A stretch of 64,000 nucleotides of DNA from an uncultured Lachnospiraceae bacterium (GCA_947053345.1 CAMRSM010000004.1:62001-126000), one strand, 5' to 3'; counted from the stretch's first letter, positions 16,675-26,261 are shown. Translations and numbers: made by a program. The notes: a model not told the origin generated them from the sequence alone.

Positions 16675-18429
16675 TCAGAGCGAATCCTCTCTCAGCAGAC
16701 CGCAGCTATGCATAAATTCGATAAAGCTAAAAATAATCTTCGTATTTCTCTGAACAATGTCCGATTCTGTAAAATCTGTCACCGTTTCCGCCAAATCCGT
16801 CAATTCCTTGATTTTTGTACCTTCTTTCCGCTGTTTCCTGTTATTCTCGAAGCCGGTATAATATTTCACTTTGTCACGGAACCGATAATCCGAAGCCCGG
16901 ATATTGATACGCTTTTCCAGCAGAACCTTATTTCCAAGGCTTTCGATGTTTCCCGGATTCGAAAGGGAATGTTCCTTTTCTTGCCGGTTGCGAGCAAAGA
17001 TATGTTCAATCTCAATAATATTTTCCAGTGACAGAAGCGGCTGCTCCGGATTCTGGAATGCCCACCATGTCAGCATAGCTTTTGTGATGGCCCTGTTATT
17101 GCTGAAAACGTAATTATTAAATGCATTTTGCACCTGCTGCGTGTGAAATAAGTAATCCGAAAAGCAGACTGGCTGTCCGTTGACAATATGGATCATTTCG
17201 GCAAACACCGGAGTGCGAAGTGCATTTACCCCCGGGTTCGTAACCGCATATGCCCAGATGAACGCTGTGATCTTATTTAAAAAATCATAAAATTTATCAT
17301 CGTCAAGCATCCCCTCTTCATTCCGGTTCGCCATATAGTACACAGAAACAAAATACGTCCACATACCATTCGGCGCATAATTGAGCACAAACAGCCTGCG
17401 CAGGATTTTGTCCGAAAATCTTTCTACACTCTGGTTTTGTATATCATTCCAGAAGTTTGCAAGATCGGTCAGATGATCAAACGTCTGATCATTTTTCAGC
17501 AGGGCATACGAATTTTTTTCATAAAACTTACGCAGCGCCTCGGTGGTTGACGATTTATTCCCCTGCTTTGCTCTTTCATAATACATATATCTTGTAAAAA
17601 CTTCATCCATTGGTGTCCCGGCAGCCGGATGAAAAATGGAATCGCAGAGCGCTTCGAGCTCCTTCCACCTTTGTATAAAAATTTCCTTCTCGCCTTTTGC
17701 AGAATAATATTTATAAAACTGCGCCTTAAAAATATCCGCGTCAGACAAAGGCTTGCCCCTGTCATTCAACGTCGAGAAAATACGGAGGGCAGTATCCTGT
17801 GATTCTGCCTCAATCGGGAGTAAGATGCAGTTGTTCATGATCCGTATCGGGAAAAAGGAAAACCAATCCGGGTATGTATTTAAAAACTCGGAGATTTTTT
17901 GCTGGAAAAAACGGTAATTATTGGCATAACTGCTTTTTTCACTGTCCTTAACAACACCGCTTTTTAAAATATTCAAAAATTCTTCTTTTTCCCTGTCCGT
18001 AGCCACTTCCGAATCAATTTTGAGCGCGGCCTTGTCCGGATCGCCAAATTCATCGGTTTTCCAAATACACTGCTCAATAAATTTTCCTGTTTTTACAGCC
18101 TTATCATTCCGCATGCTCCCGTACTTTTCATAGAACGCCCGGAGCAATAGCATCAGGGTTGTCAAACGCTGCTGTCCGTCGATGATTTCCATCTTGCCCT
18201 GTTCATTTTTAAACGTAACGATCGGACCGAGAAAATACTCTTCGCTCTCGCTGTTAAACTTATCACAGTCATTATCCGGAAACGCAAAAAGAAACAGATC
18301 TTCCCATAACGTCTGGCATTCCTTTTCTCCCCAAGCGTATGGTCTCTGATAATCCGGGATCAAAAAATCGGATTTTTTCTCACTGAAAAGCATTTTCACG
18401 CTCTTTTGGTCGATGTTTAACTTTGACAT
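16675..18429 (-). CDS. DUF262/DUF1524 protein (GmrSD-like nuclease)
   Basis: 584 residues from an ATG at 18429 behind GGGAGG (an upstream ATG pair overlaps this site and is unlikely). The N-terminal DUF262 domain has FLIPDYQRPYAWG (23-35) and IIDGQQRLTTLM (82-93), the ParB-like nucleotide-binding and cleavage signature. The C-terminus resembles DUF1524, an HNH-type nuclease domain, with an IEIEHIFARNRQ motif and LGNKVLL further on. GmrSD and relatives are type IV restriction enzymes that cut modified DNA in an NTP-dependent way. Its place between the SWIM and DUF4132 genes, on the same strand, suggests a defence role linked to that module, but this is inference. Confidence 0.85.
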   Translation of the reverse strand: MSKLNIDQKSVKMLFSEKKSDFLIPDYQRPYAWGEKECQTLWEDLFLFAFPDNDCDKFNSESEEYFLGPIVTFKNEQGKMEIIDGQQRLTTLMLLLRAFYEKYGSMRNDKAVKTGKFIEQCIWKTDEFGDPDKAALKIDSEVATDREKEEFLNILKSGVVKDSEKSSYANNYRFFQQKISEFLNTYPDWFSFFPIRIMNNCILLPIEAESQDTALRIFSTLNDRGKPLSDADIFKAQFYKYYSAKGEKEIFIQRWKELEALCDSIFHPAAGTPMDEVFTRYMYYERAKQGNKSSTTEALRKFYEKNSYALLKNDQTFDHLTDLANFWNDIQNQSVERFSDKILRRLFVLNYAPNGMWTYFVSVYYMANRNEEGMLDDDKFYDFLNKITAFIWAYAVTNPGVNALRTPVFAEMIHIVNGQPVCFSDYLFHTQQVQNAFNNYVFSNNRAITKAMLTWWAFQNPEQPLLSLENIIEIEHIFARNRQEKEHSLSNPGNIESLGNKVLLEKRINIRASDYRFRDKVKYYTGFENNRKQRKEGTKIKELTDLAETVTDFTESDIVQRNTKIIFSFIEFMHSCGLLREDSL

Positions 18430-18501
18430 AAAGGTTCCTCCCATCAATAAATATTGACTTTATATTTTACTTCGTATACAGGTAAAATGGTTTCGCTTAT
18501 T

Positions 18502-20991
18502 TCACATTGATCCACCACTGTTATAATATCCCCACCCCTGATCAATCTCCACCTTCCCCCTGCAAAGATAAACATACTCACAAGCCCGCACATAAACCTC
18601 CGCCAGCCCGTCCGCACTGCGCTCCAGCCGGTGCCGCCGCATCCCTGCCCCGTCCGCCAGCTGTGCCAGCATCTCCGCCAGATGCGAAAGTCCGTATTGC
18701 TCCGCAAGCTTTCCCATACGGGCAAGCCCATCAAGCGTACTGTCGTGTACCGTGTCAAGCCCGCTCTGGTACAGCTCTTCCAGCAGGCTGCCCGCATCCT
18801 CCAGAACCCGGCCCAGAACATCCGTCACGCTTTCCCCTTCCACGCCGAAATCCCCGGAAACCTCTATTTTTCCGCAGTCAATTACATCCTCCGCGCCGTT
18901 ATCTACCTGCCCGGAATCCGCCCCCGACTCATCCTCATCTGCATCCCCTCTCGTTTCCCTGCCGCACGCGGCATTCTCCTGTGCATGGCCGCCGCTTTCC
19001 GACGCACTGTCCCCGGTTTTGCCGCCGGCATTCCCGCTGTTTTTAAATCCGATGTTACAGCGGCCGCTCCCTTCCTCCTGCCCCAGATCTTCCGTCAGCT
19101 CCCCCTTCTCAAACACCGTCACGGGATACAGCCGCATCCTCCCGTCCTTAAAATACAGCTTGCCCAGAAAGCAAGGTTCCATATCCTCCGTGAGACGCTC
19201 CAGATAGCCGATCCCCCATTCCTCCCGCTTGGAATACGCAAGCTCCAGCACAATCTCCCGTCCTGCCCTGTCATACAGCCACATCACAAGCTTCTGCTCC
19301 GTCTGCGAAAACTCCCCTCTGGTAAAAGAATACGGGCGCAAAAACACCATATCCCCGTCCCTTTGCTCCCCCTGCGGGCTCTTCAGCCAAGGCACGCGCC
19401 TGTCTGCGACTTTTTCCGCAAAAAGCTTCCCGAAATCCCGGTAATACCATCCGGTAAGCTCCCCCGTATGCAGGCAGTTTTCTTTCTGACAGCTCCCGGT
19501 CACCTCGCCCTTTGTCTCCGCGCTCGACGAAAGTCTTCCCCGCGCGTCGCAGCGCGCGCCGGATAAATGCAGGCGCAGCCCGACCATTTCCTTGACAGAA
19601 ACCGGAAGTCCCCACGGAGCCGCCGCCTTTTCCTGCCTTCCCCGCCGTCCGGTTTCTTCGTAAAACATCGGGCGCGCCGAAGTGTAGGTGTACCACTCCT
19701 TTGTATTTTCCTCCAGAAAATAGACCGTCTCGCCCTCGTACCCGGTCTGGCTCTCAAAATGTTCGATTGCGATTCCCGCCAGGGAAAGATTCCCGACCGG
19801 CACGTATTCCGACCGGAACTCCCCCGCAAGTCCCGCCACCTGAACCGCATCCGCGGCATCCGCTGCCCGTGCCAGCAGCTCCACCCTCTCATAGAGCCTT
19901 GCAAACTGCTCCATCAATCTTTGTATCTGGAAAGATGCCTTCCGTTTCAGATAATTTCCGTAAGAATCATGCAGCGCGCGCCAGTAACCCTCAAAATTCG
20001 CAAGCTTTGCGTTGTGGCTGATCAGCGCGAGCCGGTCAAGATAGTCGAGAACGTCCGGCGAGGTGCGCGCCAGCCCCGTGTCCAGAAGCTCCGTAAGAAA
20101 TGCCCCCATCTGCCGGGCGGCATCCTTTACTTCGCCCATAGCATAATCCTGCAGTTCCTCCGTGCTGTTTAGCTCCTCCTCGGATACCTCTCCCGCCTCC
20201 AGCTTGCACCAGAGAACCGCCGCTGCTTTATGTGCGCAGAATTCCTTTTTATGACAGGTACAGGAGGAATATTCCAATGGTGACAGAAGCTTTACGGTAT
20301 GCCCCCCTTTCGGCAGCTGCACCGTAATAATGCTGGAATATGTAATCTTCGGCAGCTGCCCGGACCTTTTCTGGCTGACAAGTGCCACGAGCTGCTTTGT
20401 ACCCAGCACCTTTTTCAGGGAAGCGGGCGGGAAGGCCGAAATTTCCGCAAGGAGGCGTGATTTCAAATCCTGTTTGTCCGCAGATGCCTCCGTATGGTTT
20501 CCGGCTGCGTTTTCCGGTTTCCCAACCGTTTTCCCGGATTTTTTCGCGGCTTCCTTTGTCCCCGGCGCTTCCTCCGTCTCCGGCAAACTGCCTTCCGATG
20601 CTTTTTCTTGTTCTTCCGGCTGTCCGTCCTCCACCGATTCTTCCTTCTGTCCGCTCTCGTCATCCGCCGGATTATTTTCCTGCGTTCCCTCCGCCCGGCA
20701 GACTTCCTCCCCGGACTCTTCCCCCGCCGCAAACTGCTTCAGCGCCAGAATCCCAAGCACAACATGGCGGCAGATCGTCCTTGACGGGCAGGTACAGGTA
20801 CTTTCCCCAAGCAGCTGACGAATCACTACGGTTTCCGCACCCACGCTCACCTGCGCTTCCTCCCCCGCAGAAATCACCCGGTACTCCCCGGCTTCCATAT
20901 CTTTATAGGCGCGCTTCACAATTCCCTTGTTCGTCATCCCGACAAGGTAATCATCGTCCAGATTATTTAATATCACTTTCCAATTTTCCAT
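18502..20991 (-). CDS. SWIM zinc-finger protein (YehQ-like) with two SWIM motifs
   Basis: 829 residues. Two SWIM zinc motifs are visible: Cys66-x-Cys68-x5-Cys74-x-His76 (TCTCPSRTICRH) and Cys244-x-Cys246-x5-Cys252-x-His254 (SCTCHKKEFCAH). SWIM domains bind zinc and are thought to mediate DNA or protein contact. An acidic low-complexity stretch (about 95-175) separates them, and a second, Gly/Glu/Asp-rich, lies near 643-703. The rest shows no known enzyme motif. It is located 109 bases downstream of the VWA gene. E. coli yehQ encodes a SWIM protein beside yehP (VWA), the closest known arrangement. The ATG at 20991 is the first plausible start. Confidence 0.85.
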   Translation of the reverse strand: MENWKVILNNLDDDYLVGMTNKGIVKRAYKDMEAGEYRVISAGEEAQVSVGAETVVIRQLLGESTCTCPSRTICRHVVLGILALKQFAAGEESGEEVCRAEGTQENNPADDESGQKEESVEDGQPEEQEKASEGSLPETEEAPGTKEAAKKSGKTVGKPENAAGNHTEASADKQDLKSRLLAEISAFPPASLKKVLGTKQLVALVSQKRSGQLPKITYSSIITVQLPKGGHTVKLLSPLEYSSCTCHKKEFCAHKAAAVLWCKLEAGEVSEEELNSTEELQDYAMGEVKDAARQMGAFLTELLDTGLARTSPDVLDYLDRLALISHNAKLANFEGYWRALHDSYGNYLKRKASFQIQRLMEQFARLYERVELLARAADAADAVQVAGLAGEFRSEYVPVGNLSLAGIAIEHFESQTGYEGETVYFLEENTKEWYTYTSARPMFYEETGRRGRQEKAAAPWGLPVSVKEMVGLRLHLSGARCDARGRLSSSAETKGEVTGSCQKENCLHTGELTGWYYRDFGKLFAEKVADRRVPWLKSPQGEQRDGDMVFLRPYSFTRGEFSQTEQKLVMWLYDRAGREIVLELAYSKREEWGIGYLERLTEDMEPCFLGKLYFKDGRMRLYPVTVFEKGELTEDLGQEEGSGRCNIGFKNSGNAGGKTGDSASESGGHAQENAACGRETRGDADEDESGADSGQVDNGAEDVIDCGKIEVSGDFGVEGESVTDVLGRVLEDAGSLLEELYQSGLDTVHDSTLDGLARMGKLAEQYGLSHLAEMLAQLADGAGMRRHRLERSADGLAEVYVRACEYVYLCRGKVEIDQGWGYYNSGGSM

Positions 20992-21100
20992 TTTCCTGCC
21001 CTCATACGATACATGTACTGTCTGCCGGTAATCCCGGCTTTGTTTCTTCCGGGAACAAACGCATCGCCACCCTCTCCGGTTTTTCTGCGCGGCACCTCTT

Positions 21101-22231
21101 CTATACTACCACCTTGCTCACAAACCCGACCAGTTCCTCCGGTGTCATCGCACCCACATGCGCCCCCATCCCGGCAAGTGTCTTCGCCGCATTCCGGTCA
21201 TAATCCGGGTTTGCCTCCTGATCAAGCGCCGTCAGCACCACAAGCCTCGCCCCGCTCTCGATGATTCCCTTGCTCACGCGGTACATATTGTCATAGCCGC
21301 CGCCCTCATACAGGTCGGAGACAAGCACTACCATTGTCCGGTACGGGAAATCAATCAGCCTTTCGCAGTAGGAAAGCGCGCCGCTGATATCCGTTCCGCC
21401 GCCGAGCTGGACGCTCATCAGAATTTCCACCGGGTCTTCCGCATAGCCGCTCAGATCGACGACACTTGTATCAAAGATCACCAGCTTTGTGTCAAGCATC
21501 GGCAGCTTCGCAAAAATTCCCGCCATCACCGCGCTGTGGATGACCGAATCCATCATCGAACCGCTCTCGTCCACGCAGATTATCACGCGCCACGAATTGT
21601 AGCGTTTCATGCGCGCGCTGAAATAAATATCCTTTAACACCAGCTCCCCGCGCTCCACATCATAATTTTTCAGATTCCGCCGGATGGTTTTCTTCATATC
21701 CAGATTGCGCATCGACCGGATCGGGCTGCTCATACTGCGGTTGAGCTTTCCGAAAAAGGACTGCCGCACTTCCTGTTCCAGCTTTTTCATCATCTCTTCC
21801 GCCACCTTGCGCACTATCTCCCTCGCGAGCGTCAGCACCTGCCCGCTCATCAGATGCTTCATGGAAAGAATGGTCTTTAACAGCTCCCGGTTCGGCTCGA
21901 GCTTCCGCATCACATCCGGGTCGGTCAGAAGCTCCGTCATCCCGTACTTGTCAAGCGCGTGCCGCTCCATAATCTCGACCGTCTGTTTCGGGAACAGCTT
22001 CTTGATCTTCTGCAGCCATTTGGGAACCGTCAGCTGCGAATTGCCGCTCCCGCCTCTGCGCTCCTGACGGATCTCCTGCTCCTCCCCGTACTCCCTCTCA
22101 TACAGATAATCCAGCGCCTCCTCCATCTCCATCAGCTGCGCCTCGCGCTCACCCGTAAAAGAAAGCTGCCCCGATGCATACCGGCCGAGCACAAGCCGCC
22201 AGCGGTTCAATATTTCCTGTTCGTCTGCCAT
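21101..22231 (-). CDS. VWA-domain protein (YehP/CoxE-like)
   Basis: 376 residues from the ATG at 22231, which follows GAGGAGAAGAATT; the longer frame adds 21 residues with no binding site. The C-terminal half is a von Willebrand A domain with an intact MIDAS: DESGS (221-225), GGGTD (277-281) and VSDLYEG (304-310). The N-terminal half is helical and charged. VWA proteins of this kind act with MoxR AAA+ ATPases, as substrate adaptors or metal-centre insertion partners. The MoxR gene here lies 15 kb upstream on the same strand rather than adjacent. YehP is the E. coli counterpart by context. Confidence 0.9.
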   Translation of the reverse strand: MADEQEILNRWRLVLGRYASGQLSFTGEREAQLMEMEEALDYLYEREYGEEQEIRQERRGGSGNSQLTVPKWLQKIKKLFPKQTVEIMERHALDKYGMTELLTDPDVMRKLEPNRELLKTILSMKHLMSGQVLTLAREIVRKVAEEMMKKLEQEVRQSFFGKLNRSMSSPIRSMRNLDMKKTIRRNLKNYDVERGELVLKDIYFSARMKRYNSWRVIICVDESGSMMDSVIHSAVMAGIFAKLPMLDTKLVIFDTSVVDLSGYAEDPVEILMSVQLGGGTDISGALSYCERLIDFPYRTMVVLVSDLYEGGGYDNMYRVSKGIIESGARLVVLTALDQEANPDYDRNAAKTLAGMGAHVGAMTPEELVGFVSKVVV

Positions 22232-22269
22232 AATTCTTCTCCTCTCCCGGCGTGATTGTAGGGTGCATT

Positions 22270-23568
22270 TCATTCCACTGTAAAATCCGTCCACTCAACA
22301 TGGTTATACTGCATTACATCATCCGCCTTTTCCATCCCGAGCTTTTCGTAAAAAGGAACCGCCTTATCATTTGCGATCAGATACACGGCAATATCCTTTT
22401 CCCCGCCCGCGAGTTCATGCGCGGTTTTCATAAGCCGTCTTCCGATTCCCTGTCCCTCGTAATCCCTGTCCACTCCCAGGTCGGTTACATAAAGCCAGTA
22501 CGCATAGTCCGTCAGTCCGAACAAAACTCCGACGATCCGTCCTCCCGCGTTCCTTGCAACAAGGCTGACGGAAACATTCGCCACAAGCTTTGCAATCCTC
22601 TCCTCAAAACGTTCTTTTGGATACTGCGCACCCAGATTGGTTCGCTTTAAAAAATCCATGTAATCCGCTGCGGATAAACGCTCACTCTCGATTTTTATTT
22701 CTGAATCTGCTGTTACTGGTTTCTCTGTTTCTGATTTGATAATTTCTGATTTCATTCTATCATTCTCCTGAAAATCTTCCGTTGTCCGGGTTTCCGGAAA
22801 AGTTACTATATTCCCATCCGCACAATAATAATCCCACCATTGCAGAATAACCGGAAAATCATTGTCTGCAAGCACCAGCGGTTTTTCCTGTTCAAAAACC
22901 ATGCAAAAACCGTGCTCCAACGACAACTTGTTTGTTCCGCCCGGAAAGGTCAATCCCCATAAGGTTTTTCCATCACAGAACGCCAGATCAACAACCGGCA
23001 GCCCGATGTACGGATGCAGCTCCTCTTTTTCTGCAAAGTCAATCCGCAGAAAATGCTTTGCCTCCTCCATCCACACATCCCACTTCGGAGTATTTTTATA
23101 AGCAGAAAGGACACCTGCCAGAACACAGTTATATGCGTGTCTGTAGTTCTCCCGGATAAAGGACAGAAGCTTTGTTAAATCTTCCGGAGAGAATCCCGTA
23201 TGCATTCGATAGTCCAATGTAATGATTTCTGCTCCATAAAATGCAGGATTGCACCTTACCTCAAAACTACCTGTGTCTAAACTTCTTGTATCAAAGCTTC
23301 CTGCGTCAAACGCTTTCTTACCATCTTCATCCACGTTATTCCCTTCGTTTCCGCTTCCAACCCCTTTTGCCGCCACACATCTGCTCGCTTTGTAAACTCG
23401 ATGTTGATGCAGCGCTTCCGCCGGTTCCAAAGCTTTAAAAACTTCCATTCCTTCCATATATTCCCTTTTTGCTTCTTTCTTTTTTCTGTTTCCTCGAGCA
23501 ATCCCCCCGGATTCCACATTCCCCCGACACCTTCCCAGATTGAAGCACCAATCGCATCTGCACTGCAT
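22270..23568 (-). CDS. Two-domain protein: unrecognised N-terminal domain plus GNAT acetyltransferase
   Basis: 432 residues. The C-terminal 145 residues are a GNAT fold: SLVARNAGGRIVGVLFGL, VTDLGVDRDYEGQGIGRRLM (acetyl-CoA loop) and NDKAVPFYEKLGM. Residues about 105-270 form a compact domain I do not recognise, with conserved-looking VVDLAFCDGKTLWGLTF and ILQWWDYYC. A Lys/Glu-rich linker joins them. The first roughly 100 residues are low in complexity and may not be translated; an internal ATG at residue 38 is an alternative start, although the ATG at 23568 does follow TGAGGAAGCG. The acetyl acceptor is unknown. Confidence 0.65.
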   Translation of the reverse strand: MQCRCDWCFNLGRCRGNVESGGIARGNRKKKEAKREYMEGMEVFKALEPAEALHQHRVYKASRCVAAKGVGSGNEGNNVDEDGKKAFDAGSFDTRSLDTGSFEVRCNPAFYGAEIITLDYRMHTGFSPEDLTKLLSFIRENYRHAYNCVLAGVLSAYKNTPKWDVWMEEAKHFLRIDFAEKEELHPYIGLPVVDLAFCDGKTLWGLTFPGGTNKLSLEHGFCMVFEQEKPLVLADNDFPVILQWWDYYCADGNIVTFPETRTTEDFQENDRMKSEIIKSETEKPVTADSEIKIESERLSAADYMDFLKRTNLGAQYPKERFEERIAKLVANVSVSLVARNAGGRIVGVLFGLTDYAYWLYVTDLGVDRDYEGQGIGRRLMKTAHELAGGEKDIAVYLIANDKAVPFYEKLGMEKADDVMQYNHVEWTDFTVE

Positions 23569-23597
23569 CGCTTCCTCAAAAATCCTCTGCCCGTCCG

Positions 23598-24062
23598 CTA
23601 TTCTGATTTTAATTTTTTCTCCATAATCTCATAAACGAGTTTCACATCGTTATCCAGTTCAAAGATTCCATGCCCCACCGTTTTGTAGCCTCTGCGTTCA
23701 TATAAACATACTGCCGGAAGGGAAGCCTCCAAAACCGATATCTTATGCCCCTTTATGATTTCCGCCTCCAGACAGTCCATGATCCGAGAGCCGCATCCCT
23801 GTCTCTGGTAACAGGGCAATACATATACCCCTGTAATATGGCTGCCGGCAAAACAGCCCGTTCCCACTATGGTATCCCCATCCTTCAGCACCCCCAGATT
23901 TCCGGAGGCTATACCATCCAGAATATGTTCCCTGCTGTGATGCCGGCAAAAAAAGTCCACTACCTCTTTCGGGTAATACTTTGGATAGACGGTTCGGATC
24001 GTCGTATGTAAAATATCCTGTATTGCATCGGCCATTTCAGCGCTTGCTGTTTTATATTCCAT
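23598..24062 (-). CDS. GNAT family N-acetyltransferase
   Basis: 154 residues, the usual size of a single GNAT domain. The acetyl-CoA binding segment is VYVLPCYQRQGCGSRIMD (motif A) and the closing strand is LEASLPAVCLYERRGYKTVG. The start ATG at 24062 follows GAGAGGGT. GNATs transfer acetyl groups from acetyl-CoA to small molecules or proteins; no substrate can be inferred. It is followed 29 bases later by the larger GNAT-fusion gene, so the two may be co-transcribed. Confidence 0.88.
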   Translation of the reverse strand: MEYKTASAEMADAIQDILHTTIRTVYPKYYPKEVVDFFCRHHSREHILDGIASGNLGVLKDGDTIVGTGCFAGSHITGVYVLPCYQRQGCGSRIMDCLEAEIIKGHKISVLEASLPAVCLYERRGYKTVGHGIFELDNDVKLVYEIMEKKLKSE

Positions 24063-24144
24063 CGGCGTACCCTCTCTTTAATATCCCGGTTTCTTGATAT
24101 TACCCAAACGTTCCCCGCCCACATAAACAACAGCCAAAAATAAG

Positions 24145-24705
24145 TTACATCGGTCTTAAGTTTTTATTGAGCCTGTCCACCATCCAGGCAATCCGCTTTT
24201 CCCGCCCGGCATCAGTCTTTGCGTCAAAATATGCCCGTGTGTAGGTTTTCTTTACGGACAGAGGCATCGCCGCCCAGTTTGTATGGGCGGGTTCATAACC
24301 TTCCAGCAGCGAGGAAACTTTTGCAATCTGATCCTCCGCAACCGCCATTGGATTCGGTGCGTACCACTGCCCGTTCTTTTTGGCCTCCTCTATTTTCGTT
24401 CTGCCGAAATCGGTCATAAGTCCCCGCTCTTCCAGGCTTTGAGCCAATGCTTTGTTTTTCTCCGACCACTTGCTCTTTTCCCGGCGCATCGAAAAATATT
24501 TCCTGTAGGTTTTATCGTCAATGCTCTGCATCTGCCCGTCTATCCAGCCAAAACAGAGCGCTTCCTCCAGCGCTTCCCCCGCTTTTATTGTTTTCGGTCC
24601 GCCGGCTTTGCCAAATAACAGCCATACGCCGGTATGGGACAGGCAGTTTTGCCCCAGCCACCTTCTGAATGCCTCCCGGTTCTCAAATGTCAGCCACTCA
24701 CTCAT
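24145..24705 (-). CDS. YdeI/OmpD-associated family protein
   Basis: 186 residues. The family pattern is clear: WLTFENREAFRRWLGQN at the start, a short ALCFGWIDGQ motif, a KYFSMRREKSKWSEKNK segment and a terminal YFDAKTDAGREKRIAW. Members occur widely in bacteria and some have been linked to bacteriocin or stress protection, but the activity is not known. It begins at 24705 behind AAGGAGG. No close operon partner is evident: the next gene downstream starts 83 bases away and the gap upstream is 330 bases. Confidence 0.88.
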   Translation of the reverse strand: MSEWLTFENREAFRRWLGQNCLSHTGVWLLFGKAGGPKTIKAGEALEEALCFGWIDGQMQSIDDKTYRKYFSMRREKSKWSEKNKALAQSLEERGLMTDFGRTKIEEAKKNGQWYAPNPMAVAEDQIAKVSSLLEGYEPAHTNWAAMPLSVKKTYTRAYFDAKTDAGREKRIAWMVDRLNKNLRPM

Positions 24706-25037
24706 TCCCCCGCCTCCTTTCGTTCCCGTATCCGTAAAAGGGTTCCTGTTTCGAAGTTCTCCTCGGGCTCCCCCTGAAATAACAAGCGTCAGTCGACCCC
24801 GATATCCCGTGGATACTCACCCTTCCCTCATCCGGGCATTCTGCGCCAAATATTTTTGCACCGATATTTTTGTGGTGCAGCACTGCCCCATTGCACAGGG
24901 CATAAACAAGCGGACAGATGCCATTCCAAAGTTCGTGTCAAAAAGGGTGGCATAAATCCTCCGCAACAAATTCCTGCCCTTTTTACTAACCACACCGGCA
25001 TCCGCTGTCGGTGATCGTAACTTCCACCCCTGGCATT
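24706..25037. other. Gene-poor gap with one weak small ORF
   Basis: No gene is strongly supported. A minus-strand frame at 24817-24993, opening on GTG without a ribosome binding site, reads 58 residues including RRIYATLFDTNFGMASVR and a Cys-rich MPCAMGQCC patch. It may be a remnant of a decayed gene. I see no promoter or terminator here. Confidence 0.25.
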
Positions 25038-25454
25038 TTAAAGATACTCCCCATTCCGATAGTCTTCATAATCACCGAAAGCATCCTCCACATCACCGTC
25101 CAGCAAATACATCAGGCAGCCTTCCATAAGATCAACCCATACCAGCACTTGCTTCGTCTGCTCTTCGGTCAATATGCCGTTTCCGCCCAGCATTCCGTCC
25201 GGAGCTGCCCACGCCCTTGTCAGATGTACCATTGAAACAATATCCCCCACGATCTCCCGATCAACCGCCGCATTTTCGAATTCATCCTTCAGCGCCTGCA
25301 GGCACTCCATCACTTCGATAAAATTATCTTCGCAAAGTTCCCCGCGGAATGGTCTGAAACTACCCAGAAATCCGCCTGACCATTTGGGATTGTGGACATC
25401 GCTGTTCCGCGATGAATGAAAGGACAGCAATTCCTTTGCCGTTTTTTTATCCAT
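25038..25454 (-). CDS. Small acidic protein of unknown function
   Basis: 138 residues, strongly acidic, no signal peptide or membrane segment. The most distinctive stretch is REIVGDIVSMVHLTRAWA, and the acidic tail VEDAFGDYEDYRNG follows a helical LVWVDLMEGCLMYLLDG segment. I do not recognise a family. The ATG at 25454 follows AGGGAG at a good distance. The size, acidity and place among SUKH-, DUF4304- and FGE-like genes resemble immunity-type proteins, but there is no direct evidence. Confidence 0.65.
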   Translation of the reverse strand: MDKKTAKELLSFHSSRNSDVHNPKWSGGFLGSFRPFRGELCEDNFIEVMECLQALKDEFENAAVDREIVGDIVSMVHLTRAWAAPDGMLGGNGILTEEQTKQVLVWVDLMEGCLMYLLDGDVEDAFGDYEDYRNGEYL

Positions 25455-25585
25455 AACATTCTCCCTGTACGATTTCTATATTTACAATTTTTTCATTCAG
25501 GCATGAGGACCGCCCGCATCCTCCCGGACATCACCTGAATGTCTGAACCTGATCTTCCAACTGCACTTCCGGCTTTCCTCATTGC

Positions 25586-26158
25586 TCAAATGTTGCGCAG
25601 TGCTGCCTTTCCGCCCCTGACGCTGCGGTACATTTCCACAATTTTCTCTGAATTGTTTTCCGGGGAATCCGCTCCGTTCAGTCTAAGAACCGGGCATTCC
25701 ATCTGGCTGAGCCACTGCTCATGCCGGCTGTAGTTATTTGATGCTGCCCCGCTGTCATAATTTTCAACCTCCTCTAAAAACTTCCGGTGTTCCTCATACA
25801 TATCCCCGCCGGGAAGAATGCGGCTTCCAAACGCTGCAAGCTCTCTTTCATGCACCCGCTGCGCCCGGACTTTGGCATCCGCAGTAAGATAAACCGCCAG
25901 CCGGAAGAAAGGGTCAAAATATTCATGAAAACTGTTCATCGAACCTGCCATCACAAATTCCCCGGCTTTTTCCGCCGCTTCCATCAGGTTTTTGACCTTC
26001 TCCTCCCGGGAATACATTACCGTAAAAGGTATTTCCGTGTCGCTTCTCCAGATATATTCGTCAATATCCAGATAAGAAATCCCAAGCTTCTTTGCTGTCA
26101 GCTTCCCAAGGGTTGTTTTTCCTGCCCCCGAGGATCCCAGTATAATCATACCGTGCAT
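25586..26158 (-). CDS. P-loop kinase-like protein (AAA/shikimate-kinase type)
   Basis: 190 residues. Walker A is GSSGAGKTTLGKLTAKKLG near the N-terminus; YLDIDEYIW resembles the substrate-binding DD/E strand of shikimate and nucleoside kinases; LAVYLTADAKVRAQRVHERE resembles the lid region. This suggests phosphorylation of a small molecule, but the substrate is not visible. The ATG at 26158 follows GGGAGG by 8 bases. It stands alone, with 131- and 197-base gaps around it. Confidence 0.8.
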   Translation of the reverse strand: MHGMIILGSSGAGKTTLGKLTAKKLGISYLDIDEYIWRSDTEIPFTVMYSREEKVKNLMEAAEKAGEFVMAGSMNSFHEYFDPFFRLAVYLTADAKVRAQRVHERELAAFGSRILPGGDMYEEHRKFLEEVENYDSGAASNNYSRHEQWLSQMECPVLRLNGADSPENNSEKIVEMYRSVRGGKAALRNI

Positions 26159-26182
26159 AACGGTTTCCTCCCTGACAAAATT

Positions 26183-26261
26183 AAAATCCTGTTAATCTCA
26201 AACTCCCGATATGAAAGCTATCAAATCCTTTTAATCTCAAACTTCCTGATAAAAGCCATCA
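26183..26261. repeat. Imperfect tandem duplication of about 39 bp
   Basis: Two adjacent copies (about 26183-26222 and 26223-26261) share AATCCT, then TTAATCTCAAACT, then GAT, AAAG and ATC with a few differences. They sit between the kinase-like gene and the FGE-like gene. A slipped-strand duplication is the simplest explanation. Confidence 0.6.

Noticed and set aside
24817..24993. 58-codon GTG-initiated frame in the gap before the YdeI-like gene
   Set aside because: No ribosome binding site or recognised family. Mentioned in the gap entry only.
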